Positions 18,080 through 25,311 of a stretch of DNA of 48,721 bases are shown here, in pieces. A program made the translations under genes and the position numbers. Within the stretch, counting starts at the first letter, position 1. Every line of letters starts with the position of its first letter. The notes beneath the pieces were generated by a model that did not search any database, was not told the origin of the DNA, and saw only the letters and a program-made list of their open reading frames with translations. This stretch comes from DASPJQ01 sp035299065 (lineage in GTDB: Bacteria; Bacteroidota; Bacteroidia; Flavobacteriales_D; UBA2798): the NCBI GenBank assembly GCA_035299065.1, contig DATGXI010000006.1:1-48721 (forward strand), given 5' to 3'.

Positions 18080-18469
18080 ATGTTTATTTACAACCACCCC
18101 GCTAACGACCTGCAGTTACTTGACAGGAGATTGATTGAAATTTTTGGCGAAGAACAATGCCTCAAATGGAAAAAAGAGTCGCCAGGGTTCCTGGACTATC
18201 AGTCATATGAACTTATAAACGGACATTTTATAACTACTTCCGATAATTGCAGCGATGTAAGCATTGAAATGGAAGAACTGGAGTCACTTGACCCGGTAAA
18301 CTTCCCTGTTGACGAGATATTGCAGGAAAAAACAAGCTTTATCAACCCCAATCGCTACAACATTAAACGCTCATTCCTGGCGCGTAAACACTACAAAATT
18401 GGTTCAACCAACTATGTACTGGTTTTAATGTCAGGAGAGGAATTACGAAGGAAGTTTCAGGCTGCTTAG
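18080..18469 (+). CDS. Hypothetical protein, 129 residues
   Basis: A soluble, acidic-to-neutral protein without signal peptide or membrane segment. The N-terminal half is helical ('NDLQLLDRRLIEIFGEEQCLKWKKESPGFL'-like); the C-terminal half has basic strands ('RYNIKRSFLARKHYKIG', 'NYVLVLMSGEELRRKF'). It has a consistent codon pattern and a clean ATG preceded by an A-rich leader, so I regard it as a real gene, but I recognise no family. It is a stand-alone unit; its stop lies just before a palindromic stretch shared with the convergent HU/SPOR gene. Confidence 0.6.
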   Translation: MFIYNHPANDLQLLDRRLIEIFGEEQCLKWKKESPGFLDYQSYELINGHFITTSDNCSDVSIEMEELESLDPVNFPVDEILQEKTSFINPNRYNIKRSFLARKHYKIGSTNYVLVLMSGEELRRKFQAA

Positions 18470-18470
18470 C

Positions 18471-18510
18471 AATTTCGAAATTCGAAACTCGAAATTCGTA
18501 ATTCGAAATT
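18471..18510. repeat. Palindromic (ATTTCGAAAT)-type repeat between convergent genes
   Basis: Outer arms AATTTCGAA (18471-18479) and TTCGAAATT (18502-18510) are exact reverse complements, and the bases between are further TTCGAAA/TCGAAAT units. It fills the whole gap between two convergent stops and overlaps the minus-strand stop. It could act as a bidirectional transcription stop or be a short-repeat insertion. Confidence 0.6.
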
Positions 18511-19630
18511 ACTCCTCCAAAAGCCAGCAATTAGGCTGCCCGTTAGCCCTTGCCTTGTTAAGGAATTCAACAGCCTCATCTTTGGTTGCAAAGCTTCCAA
18601 GAGCAACACGGTGAAATCCGCCAGCCTGGCCAAATAAAAAGGCCTTATTGCCCGTACCGTTTAATTCTTCCAATTGGGTAACGGCATTCTCATAATTCAC
18701 AAAACAACCACCAATTACATGGTAATGCATGCCTTTGGTACTTATGGGTAGTTCAACACTGGTTGTTTCTTTTGATGTATTGTTAGTCAAATTCTGTGTA
18801 TTCGTAAACGGTTGTTTATCGGCTTCGGTAAGTTCAGCCAAAAAATTATCGTCCTTAACAGTATCGGTATTTTCAGTATCCGGTGTTTGGGTACGCATTT
18901 TATAGGTTGCAGGCGCATGGCTGGCAAACGGATTAAAGTCACTCAGAGAAATTTCTCCCGTTTCAAGAACATTTGTTTGGAATGGGATCCAGTAACTGTA
19001 AAATAAAACCGGTAAAAGAACGGCCGCAGCCCAATAATAACGGCTTTTATTGCGCTTAACCTCTTCCTTAACTTTTTCTTTTGTTTCCTTAATTGAAATA
19101 ATAACCGCTTCCTTCTTCTCTTCCGCCTTCTCAATCACTTTTTCAGCTACTTTCTCTTCCTTCTTCTCCACTACTTTTTCAAGCACTGGTTTTAGCTCAG
19201 CTACCTTTTTCGCTACTGGTACAGCCATAACAGGGTTTAACCCGTATGACTCATTCAAAAAATTAATGGTTTGGTGTGCTAAGTACTGCAGGTTTTTTTC
19301 ACCGTCATAATATAAATAACCCAACCCATTTATTTCAATACGCCCACCACCCTGCAACGTTTGTTTTGAAAGGGCCACAAAATGGTTCAGCGCATCAAGG
19401 GCCTCGTTGTAATTCAAACCTGCTTCGTGCGCAATTTCGCTTACAAGCAAGCCATCATTCTTAACTAAATTCTTATTGAAAATAATGCCTTTTGAAGGCG
19501 GGTAAACCACTCCCTTTTTACGGTCCAAAACCGCAGGTGAATAATTGGCCACAAAGCCACCCATTTCGGGTATAACCACACAGTCAAAACGGTGTAGCAA
19601 CGCAGCAATGTGTCCTGAAATTTCCAGCAT
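18509..19630 (-). CDS. CCDC81-type HU domain protein with transmembrane segment and SPOR domain
   Basis: A 373-residue membrane protein. Residues 1-130 match the bacterial CCDC81-like HU pair ('HIAALLHRFDCVVIPEMGGF', 'GGGRIEINGLGYLYYD'). A Lys/Glu-rich coiled coil runs to about 195, then a transmembrane helix ('YYWAAAVLLPVLFYSYW'), a polar periplasmic linker and a C-terminal SPOR domain (about 300-373, 'HYHVIGGCFVNYENAV', 'FHRVALGSFATKDEAVEFL'). SPOR domains bind denuded septal glycan, and HU-like domains suggest DNA or protein contact in the cytoplasm. The protein could therefore link the nucleoid side to the division septum; that role is inferred from domains. The architecture is known in Bacteroidota but poorly characterised. 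Confidence 0.85.
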   Translation of the reverse strand: MLEISGHIAALLHRFDCVVIPEMGGFVANYSPAVLDRKKGVVYPPSKGIIFNKNLVKNDGLLVSEIAHEAGLNYNEALDALNHFVALSKQTLQGGGRIEINGLGYLYYDGEKNLQYLAHQTINFLNESYGLNPVMAVPVAKKVAELKPVLEKVVEKKEEKVAEKVIEKAEEKKEAVIISIKETKEKVKEEVKRNKSRYYWAAAVLLPVLFYSYWIPFQTNVLETGEISLSDFNPFASHAPATYKMRTQTPDTENTDTVKDDNFLAELTEADKQPFTNTQNLTNNTSKETTSVELPISTKGMHYHVIGGCFVNYENAVTQLEELNGTGNKAFLFGQAGGFHRVALGSFATKDEAVEFLNKARANGQPNCWLLEE

Positions 19631-19730
19631 TTTATCTAAGGTACTACCAACCTAAAAAACCTGCAACCGGCCAGTGCATTTTGTTGAAATCTGGGTCAAT
19701 TGTTAATAAGCTTACGGTGCTTTTTGAGCA

Positions 19731-19757
19731 ACAGATTACACAGATTAGCACAGATTT
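19731..19757. repeat. CACAGAT-type short repeat array
   Basis: Three successive units of the form (A)CACAGATTA, with a degenerate fourth (ATTACACGGATTAG) at 19787-19799. Related units occur at 22065-22094 and 33189-33438, always between genes. Confidence 0.7.
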
Positions 19758-19850
19758 AATGTGCTTTTAGCTACGGTTTCCGGCAATTACACGGATTAGT
19801 TGTTGACAGCTAATTTACCAATGAAATTTATACATGTGTTTTGTTATTTG

Positions 19851-20010
19851 GCCGCCCCGCGCGGTGGCGCGGCCGGGCTATCGGCTATAGCCTTCACTAC
19901 GCTCAGGGCTATTTGCCTCCATCCCTGGCGGGGTTTTTCCATTAAAAAAATGATGTACGTAATGTACGACCCCGCTGGGGTCAAAGAGTTCTGGCAATTG
20001 TAAAATTGCC
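19851..20010. repeat. GC-rich palindromic element, copy A (internally deleted), plus two hairpins
   Basis: The first 34 bp from 19852 are identical to copy B at 25114. Further shared modules are 'GCTATTTGCCTC' and 'ATCCCTGGCGGGG', but the roughly 75-bp module that lies between them in copy B is missing. The element is far richer in GC than its surroundings. Two perfect hairpins follow: GACCCC/GGGGTC (19968-19982) and GGCAAT/ATTGCC (19993-20010). The latter sit just past the frr stop and might stop its transcription, but there is no T-run. Confidence 0.8.
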
Positions 20011-20030
20011 TGCTAAAAAATTGTGAACCC

Positions 20031-20594
20031 TTAAACGGTAAGAATATCCTTCTCTTTTGCAGCAAGCAAATCATCCAGTTTTCCAATATGCGTATTGGTT
20101 AACTCCTGTACTTTTTCCTCGGCCTGCTTGGCTTCGTCTTCAGGTAAGCCATCTTTCAAAAGCGCTTTTATCATGTCATTGGCCTCTTTACGGTGGTTGC
20201 GTATAACAACCTTGGCATCTTCACACACACTTTTTGCTTTTTTCACAAGGTCCTTACGCCTCTCCTCGGTCAATGGTGGTACGTTAATCATTACCACTTC
20301 ACCATTGTTTTGCGGGTTCAGGCCAAGGTTGGCAGCAATAATGGCGTTTGAAATAGGCTCAAGCATTTTTTTCTCCCATGGCTGTACACGTAAACTGCGC
20401 GCATCAGGGCTTGATACGTTTGAAACCTGGCTAAGCGGAGTCATTGCCCCGTAATAGTCAACCATAATGCCTTCAAGCATAATTGGATTTGCACGGCCAG
20501 CACGTATTTTGGTAAGTTCATTGGCTAAATGCTCAACAGCTTCACCCATGCTGCCTTTGGTTTCGTCTATAATGAGTTTTACTTCTTCGTTCAT
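20031..20594 (-). CDS. frr: Ribosome recycling factor
   Basis: A 187-residue cytoplasmic factor that splits the post-termination ribosome together with EF-G. Characteristic blocks are present: 'EHLANELTKIRAGRANP', 'YYGAMTPLSQVSNVS', 'ARSLRVQPWEKKMLEPI', 'NVPPLTEERRKDLVKKAK', 'RNHRKEANDMIKAL'. The length equals the family norm of about 185. It is the last gene of the rplM-to-frr translation cluster. Between pyrH and frr, which are commonly adjacent, lies an extra EF-Tu-domain gene. A 114-bp leader with a TACTTTAG element suggests its own promoter. Confidence 0.97.
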   Translation of the reverse strand: MNEEVKLIIDETKGSMGEAVEHLANELTKIRAGRANPIMLEGIMVDYYGAMTPLSQVSNVSSPDARSLRVQPWEKKMLEPISNAIIAANLGLNPQNNGEVVMINVPPLTEERRKDLVKKAKSVCEDAKVVIRNHRKEANDMIKALLKDGLPEDEAKQAEEKVQELTNTHIGKLDDLLAAKEKDILTV

Positions 20595-20610
20595 GTGGAG
20601 CGGTTTTTTG

Positions 20611-20618
20611 CTAAAGTA
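20611..20618 (-). promoter_or_regulatory. Possible -7 element for frr
   Basis: TACTTTAG on the minus strand, one base from the Bacteroidota -7 consensus TAnnTTTG, 17 bp upstream of the frr start. No good -33 element is visible. Confidence 0.3.
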
Positions 20619-20708
20619 AAGAATTTTGCGAATTGAGATGTGAGTACTGAGATATGAGATATGAGAAACAGAACCATTGGAGTTCAGGGAGTTTATTAAC
20701 GGGCAAAG

Positions 20709-21185
20709 TCATTGACCAATTTTCTCAATTGAAACAATCTCAGCCTCTCCTATTCGATGGTGCACCTCATGAATCCACCACTTACGTCCAATGTTCATGT
20801 ATTTTTCAATAGGAGAATCTGCTAAAAATCTAATCGTGACAATTCGTTCTTCACCTGGATACATTAATTCAGTATCTAAAACAACATCGCCAATCCAGCT
20901 TTCTTTAAATTTCGAATCGAAATACTCAAACACATGATTTGGTCTATAACCAGTTTTAAATGGAGTCTTGCGTCCACCCTCCTCTGTACTCAATAATTTC
21001 AACTTTGCTTTAACTACAAGAAGTCCATTATTATTATTCGTTTGTGACCAAACGGCCATGTATTTATCATAAGCCATTACATCAAAAATCTTTGATTCAC
21101 CAGTTTTCAGCCAACGTTTGTAAATGAGATTTCCATTCATGTAGAGATAAAGTTCATTGTTCTCTATTTTTTTCAGAATTGCCAT
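20709..21185 (-). CDS. Free-standing EF-Tu domain III-like protein
   Basis: A 158-residue protein. Residues 57-156 align by eye with domain III of elongation factor Tu: 'VVKAKLKLLSTEEGGRKTPF' then 'TGYRPNHVFEY', the 'MYPGEERIVTIRFLADSPI' strand pair and 'IGRKWWIHEVHHRIGEAEIV' near the end. Residues 1-53 are unrelated to EF-Tu; there is no GTPase domain and no domain II. In EF-Tu, domain III contacts tRNA and EF-Ts. The gene sits inside the tsf-pyrH-frr cluster, and its reading frame looks AT-richer than its neighbours, so it may be an insertion. Possible roles are a decoy or regulator of EF-Ts/tRNA binding, or something unrelated that borrowed the fold. The fold call is good; the function is unknown. 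Confidence 0.75.
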   Translation of the reverse strand: MAILKKIENNELYLYMNGNLIYKRWLKTGESKIFDVMAYDKYMAVWSQTNNNNGLLVVKAKLKLLSTEEGGRKTPFKTGYRPNHVFEYFDSKFKESWIGDVVLDTELMYPGEERIVTIRFLADSPIEKYMNIGRKWWIHEVHHRIGEAEIVSIEKIGQ

Positions 21186-21305
21186 GATTGTATTTGAAAT
21201 ATTTCATTTGAAAACCGCCCTTTAATTTCGTTTCTACACTCAATCAAAAACAGTTCGGGTAAGCCGTTTCGGCCCAACTGCTACTTCTTAATGCCGCTGC
21301 CTACT

Positions 21306-22013
21306 CTAGAACTCTACCAACGTCCCCACCTTTTCTCCTGCCAACACTTTTGCCAAATTCCTAGGCTTGTCCATATCAAAAACAATAATGGGCAATTTAT
21401 TTTCATTGCAAAGTGTGAACGCTGTCATGTCCATCACTTTTAATCCTTTTTCATATACGGTATTGAATGAAACGGTATCGTACTTCACTGCTTTCGGATC
21501 TTTTTCCGGATCGGCTGTGTAAATTCCATCAACACGTGTGCCTTTCAAAATAACATCGGCTTCAATTTCTATGGCGCGCAAACTGGCTGCCGTATCAGTG
21601 GTAAAAAAGGGGTTACCGGTTCCTGCTCCAAATATAACTACACGGCCTTTTTCCAAATGGCGCACAGCCCTTCGCCTGATAAACGGCTCAGCAATTTGTT
21701 CCATCTTAATGGCGCTTTGCAAACGCGTATCCACTCCTGCACTTTCCAACGCTGCCTGCAATGCCATTGAGTTGATCATGGTGGCAAGCATTCCCATATA
21801 GTCACCATGGGTGCGGTCCATTCCACCTTCCTCGGCCTGTACGCCTCTAAAAATATTTCCTCCACCAATTACAATGGCCACCTCAACACCTTTTGCCAGT
21901 ATACCTTTAATGTCTTGCGCATATTGAGCAATGCGTGTGTTGTCAATACCAAACTGCTTGTTTCCCATCAGGGATTCGCCACTTAATTTAAGGAGTATGC
22001 GTTTGTATTTCAT
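21306..22013 (-). CDS. pyrH: UMP kinase
   Basis: A 235-residue cytoplasmic kinase that phosphorylates UMP to UDP with ATP. Signatures seen: 'KRILLKLSGESLMG' at the N-terminus, 'VAIVIGGGNIFRG', 'GDYMGMLATMINSMALQ', 'GTGNPFFTTDTAASLRA' and 'GTRVDGIYTADPEKDP'. The length is typical (about 240). It follows tsf with a 253-bp gap that contains the tsf terminator, so it probably has its own promoter. The order rpsB-tsf-pyrH-frr is a common bacterial arrangement, here interrupted by one gene. Confidence 0.97.
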   Translation of the reverse strand: MKYKRILLKLSGESLMGNKQFGIDNTRIAQYAQDIKGILAKGVEVAIVIGGGNIFRGVQAEEGGMDRTHGDYMGMLATMINSMALQAALESAGVDTRLQSAIKMEQIAEPFIRRRAVRHLEKGRVVIFGAGTGNPFFTTDTAASLRAIEIEADVILKGTRVDGIYTADPEKDPKAVKYDTVSFNTVYEKGLKVMDMTAFTLCNENKLPIIVFDMDKPRNLAKVLAGEKVGTLVEF

Positions 22014-22064
22014 GTGAGATTTGAGATTTAATCTTTAAAATTGGTGTGGGTGAGAGAGGAGTTT

Positions 22065-22094
22065 CGCGCAGATCACGCAGAAATGCGCAGAAAA
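22065..22094. repeat. CGCAGA-type short repeat array
   Basis: Three units of CGCAGA separated by short spacers, in the gap between pyrH and tsf. It resembles the CACAGAT arrays at 19731 and 33189 with C/G changes in the core. Confidence 0.55.
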
Positions 22095-22228
22095 AGTGTG
22101 TGGGTGTAACTCGCAAATTTGCACTTAGCTAGTAGGCTTTTAAACGTCCCTTCCCGTTGTTTCAAAACTGCTTGCTTGAGTCGTTCCGCACATTTGCTAA
22201 TTTGCTAATCTTAGAATTTACTAATAAA

Positions 22229-22256
22229 AAAAAAGAGAACCAATGTTCTCTTTTTT
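22229..22256 (-). terminator. Intrinsic terminator after tsf
   Basis: A perfect 12-bp inverted repeat, AAAAAAGAGAAC / GTTCTCTTTTTT, with a CAAT loop. The minus-strand end is T-rich. It lies 10 bp past the tsf stop. Confidence 0.88.
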
Positions 22257-22266
22257 CATTTAATAA

Positions 22267-23103
22267 TTATCCTAAAGCTACTCGCTTAAAGCTTGTGGCG
22301 GTTAGTTCTTTGTCGGTATCACTTAAAAATTGTTTCACGCTTTTTTTGTTGTCGCGAATAAATTCCTGGTTCAACAAGGTACTTTCCTTGTAAAACTTGG
22401 TCAATTTACCCATGGCAATTTTTTCGGCCATTTCAGCTGGTTTTCCTTCAGCAATTGCTTGTTCTTTACCAACTTCAATTTCACGTTCAATAACTTCTTT
22501 TGATACTGATTTTTCGTCAAGGGCAACGGGAGCCATAGCAGCAGCCTGCATAGCAACCTGGCGTCCTGCCTCTAAGTTACCTTCACCACCTTTGGTTAAA
22601 CCAACCAATGTAGCTAAACGGTTACCCGGGTGAATGTACGCAGCCACCGCTGGCGCTTCAATTACTTCGTATTGTCCAATTTCCAATTTCTCACCAATAA
22701 CGCCTGTTTGTTCAGTTAACTTATCGGCAACTGAAAGTCCCTGGAAATTTTGAGTCAAAAATTCTTCTTTTGTTTTTACTTTTCCTGCAAGTGCCAGGTC
22801 AATAAAACCGGTTGTCAAAGCAACAAATCCTTCATTCTTCGCAACAAAGTCGGTTTCACAGTTCAATGAAAGCACAACACCAAATGATCCGTCAGCACTT
22901 ACTTTTGCCAAAACACATCCTTCTGATGCAGCACGGTCAGCACGGTTAGCGGCTACCTTAGCACCTTTTTTACGAAGTAAGTCCACTGCAGCTTCAAAAT
23001 CTCCGTTCGACTCGGTTAGTGCTTTTTTGCAATCCATCATGCCTGCTCCTGTTTGCAAACGCAATTTGTTTACATCGGCAGCAGTTATTGTTATAGTTGA
23101 CAT
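22267..23103 (-). CDS. tsf: Translation elongation factor Ts
   Basis: A 278-residue cytoplasmic nucleotide exchange factor for EF-Tu. The N-terminal UBA-like region 'DVNKLRLQTGAGMMDCKKAL' and the EF-Tu-contacting 'NCETDFVAKNEGF' motif are intact, and the core repeats ('VAAYIHPGNRLATLVGL', 'VAMQAAAMAPVAL') are present. The length is normal for this phylum. It begins 18 bp after rpsB and ends at a strong terminator, so rpsB-tsf form a two-gene unit. Confidence 0.97.
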   Translation of the reverse strand: MSTITITAADVNKLRLQTGAGMMDCKKALTESNGDFEAAVDLLRKKGAKVAANRADRAASEGCVLAKVSADGSFGVVLSLNCETDFVAKNEGFVALTTGFIDLALAGKVKTKEEFLTQNFQGLSVADKLTEQTGVIGEKLEIGQYEVIEAPAVAAYIHPGNRLATLVGLTKGGEGNLEAGRQVAMQAAAMAPVALDEKSVSKEVIEREIEVGKEQAIAEGKPAEMAEKIAMGKLTKFYKESTLLNQEFIRDNKKSVKQFLSDTDKELTATSFKRVALG

Positions 23104-23121
23104 AATATTATTTTTTGAAAA

Positions 23122-23967
23122 TTAATTTACTTTACGTGCTACACCCTTACGCGCTGGCTTTTTTGCCCCGGCAGCACCTTTATCACCTTTGTCATCTTCG
23201 TCAGTGATAACGATGTCGCGTTTCTTCTCTGTTACTTCCTCTGCACCCTCTTCACCTTTTTCTGACGATGCTTTGTCAGCTTTACGCTCAGTCAATCCTT
23301 CTACAATTGATCCTACAATTACGTCAAGAATTTTTCCAATTGACTTTGATGCATCATCGTTTGAAGGAATAGCAAAATCAACTGAAAGCGGATCACTGTT
23401 GGTATCAACCATTGCAAATACCGGTATGCTTAACTTCTTGGCTTCAGCAACGGCAATGTGTTCTTTTTTAATATCAATTACAAACAAAGCAGCCGGCAAA
23501 CGTGTCATATCAGCAATTGAACCTAAGTTCTTGTCAAGTTTTGCACGTTGACGTGATACCTGTAAGCGCTCGCGTTTTGACATAGTAGCCAATGTACCAT
23601 CAGCGCCCATTTTGTCAATGTTTGTCATTTTCTTAACCGACTTACGAATGGTTGAGAAGTTAGTAAGGGTTCCACCCGCCCAACGTTCAACAACAAATGG
23701 CATATTGATGTTTGCCACTTTCTCGGTAATAATTTCTTTGGCTTGTTTTTTTGTAGCAACAAAAAGAATTTTTTTGCCCGATTTTGCAACCTGCTTAATG
23801 GCCTGTGAAGCCTCATCAAGTTTAACAAGTGTTTTGTTTAAGTCAATGATATGGATTCCCTTTTGCTCATCAAAAATGTAGGGAGCCATGTTTGGATGCC
23901 ATTTACGTTTAAGGTGACCAAAGTGTACACCAGCATCAAGTAATTCGTTGAAAGTTGCCTTTGCCAT
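23122..23967 (-). CDS. rpsB: Small ribosomal subunit protein S2 with charged C-terminal extension
   Basis: A 281-residue 30S protein. The core is standard: 'LLDAGVHFGHLKRKWHPNM', 'IHIIDLNKTLVKLDEA', 'FVVERWAGGTLTNF' and 'IPVFAMVDTNSDP'. After residue about 230 there is an extra 45-50 residue tail, rich in Glu/Lys/Asp and then Ala/Lys/Arg, beyond the roughly 240-residue E. coli length. Such tails are common in Bacteroidota S2. A 147-bp leader separates it from rpsI and could hold an independent promoter or an S2 autoregulatory structure, but I could not define one. Confidence 0.97.
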   Translation of the reverse strand: MAKATFNELLDAGVHFGHLKRKWHPNMAPYIFDEQKGIHIIDLNKTLVKLDEASQAIKQVAKSGKKILFVATKKQAKEIITEKVANINMPFVVERWAGGTLTNFSTIRKSVKKMTNIDKMGADGTLATMSKRERLQVSRQRAKLDKNLGSIADMTRLPAALFVIDIKKEHIAVAEAKKLSIPVFAMVDTNSDPLSVDFAIPSNDDASKSIGKILDVIVGSIVEGLTERKADKASSEKGEEGAEEVTEKKRDIVITDEDDKGDKGAAGAKKPARKGVARKVN

Positions 23968-24114
23968 TGTTTTTTAAATAAGTGTTTACCTTCCTTTTAC
24001 ATTTTTATTTATGCAACCTGTATGGTAGCCATCCCGGAAGTTGAGCGGATGAGTCCTGCAGGTTTGGATACTAAACAAGCAAAGGCCTGTTGAGTAATAA
24101 TTGCCAATAATTGA

Positions 24115-24501
24115 TTAACGCTTGCTGAACTGGAAACGCTTACGCGCTTTCTTCTGACCAGGCTTTTTACGTTCAACCATACGTGGGTCACGCGTGGTTA
24201 ACTCTTCGGCCTTCAGCAATGGTTTTAATTCAGGGTTGTACTTAATCAAGGCGCGGGTAATTCCCAAACGCGTTGCTTCAGCCTGGCCATTGTAGCCACC
24301 GCCCTGTACATTTACATTTACGTCAAATTGACCAGTTGTGCTGGTTAAAGCAAACGGCTGGTTAATTTTAAAATGCAAAATAGCCGTTGAAAAATACTTT
24401 GAATGATCTTCACCGTTTACGGTTACAACACCTTTACCGCTTTTCAAACGAATACGGGCTACTGATGTTTTCCTGCGACCTACTGCTAAATACTCTTCCA
24501 T
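24115..24501 (-). CDS. rpsI: Small ribosomal subunit protein S9
   Basis: A 128-residue 30S protein whose C-terminal tail reaches the P-site tRNA. It has 'AVGRRKTSVARIRL', 'QGGGYNGQAEATRLGITRAL', 'RDPRMVERKKPGQKKARK' and the near-universal terminal 'FQFSKR'. The start lies 2 bp after the rplM stop, so the two are translated from one message. Length and tail are exactly as expected. Confidence 0.97.
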   Translation of the reverse strand: MEEYLAVGRRKTSVARIRLKSGKGVVTVNGEDHSKYFSTAILHFKINQPFALTSTTGQFDVNVNVQGGGYNGQAEATRLGITRALIKYNPELKPLLKAEELTTRDPRMVERKKPGQKKARKRFQFSKR

Positions 24502-24503
24502 GA

Positions 24504-24962
24504 CTATATTTTAATATCGTTAAAATTCAACACTTTTGGTTTTTGCGCCTCAAATTTGTGCGCAGTGCCTTCAATTACATGCAGGTTGTGAAACACCGCA
24601 CGTCCCAATTTGGTTTTTGGCAACATACCTTTAATAGCCTTTTCAACTATAAAAGTAGGTTTCTTGTTTAAAGCCTCTTTTGGGGTCATAAAACGTTGTC
24701 CGCCCGGGTAACCAGTATGGCGTACGTAAACCTTATCTTCGGTTTTTGTACCCGTAAACTTTACCTTCTCGGCATTTATAACAATTACATGATCGCCACA
24801 ATCAACATGCGGGGTATATCCGGCCTTGTGTTTACCACGCAGGATTTTTGCCACATTGCTTGTAAGGCGTCCTAATGTCTGATTTTCAGCATCAACAATA
24901 AACCAGTCTTTCTTAACTGTTTCCTTGTTTAAAAACTTTGTTTTGTAACTAATTGCATCCAC
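24504..24962 (-). CDS. rplM: Large ribosomal subunit protein L13
   Basis: A 152-residue 50S protein. Typical blocks: 'KDWFIVDAENQTLGRLTSNV', 'LRGKHKAGYTPHVDCGDHVI', 'VRHTGYPGG' and 'MLPKTKLGRAVFHNLHV'. It is the first gene of the rplM-rpsI unit. A good -7 element lies 40-47 bp upstream of the start. The divergent flank contains palindromic element copy B. Confidence 0.97.
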   Translation of the reverse strand: MDAISYKTKFLNKETVKKDWFIVDAENQTLGRLTSNVAKILRGKHKAGYTPHVDCGDHVIVINAEKVKFTGTKTEDKVYVRHTGYPGGQRFMTPKEALNKKPTFIVEKAIKGMLPKTKLGRAVFHNLHVIEGTAHKFEAQKPKVLNFNDIKI

Positions 24963-25001
24963 GGCTTCAATGTTTTACATTTTCCCTAAAAAACGGGGCT
25001 G

Positions 25002-25009
25002 CAAATGTA
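25002..25009 (-). promoter_or_regulatory. Probable -7 element of the rplM-rpsI promoter
   Basis: TACATTTG on the minus strand is an exact match to TAnnTTTG, the Bacteroidota -7 consensus, 40 bp from the rplM start. No clear TTTG -33 element is seen at the expected distance, so confidence is limited. Confidence 0.42.
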
Positions 25010-25112
25010 GCTTTTTTTGTGAAACGTGCTACACTATATGGGAGATTTGTGGAAAAATTTGACTCCTGAAAGCAATACACACACATTTACAATGATTTAC
25101 CGATTTTATTTG

Positions 25113-25262
25113 ACCGCCCCGCGCGGTGGCGCGGCCGGGCTATCGGCCATAGTCACAGCTGCGCTGTGAGCTATTTGCCTCAACCGCGAGGAACGAGCGT
25201 TCAGCGATTCCATTAAATAAAAATCAAATTATGGGTGAGCTAATCCCTGGCGGGGTTAACCA
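25113..25262. repeat. GC-rich palindromic element, copy B (most complete)
   Basis: About 150 bp built of modules: a 34-bp GC-rich head identical to copy A, a perfect hairpin TCACAGC/GCTGTGA, the shared 'GCTATTTGCCTC', a middle module also found inverted in copy C, and a 'CCCTGGCGGGG' end that mirrors the CCGCCCC head. It lies between mltG (stop at 25312) and the rplM promoter. No transposase or coding frame is inside. Confidence 0.82.
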
Positions 25263-25311
25263 TAAAAACCAGGCTAATTGGTTTGTTTCTCACTAAATTC
25301 TATGCGGTTAG

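Noticed and set aside
23968..24114. S2 autoregulatory leader RNA between rpsI and rpsB
   Set aside because: 147 bp with some pairing potential, but I could not draw a convincing conserved structure; a 60-codon minus-strand frame crossing it overlaps rpsI and looks spurious.
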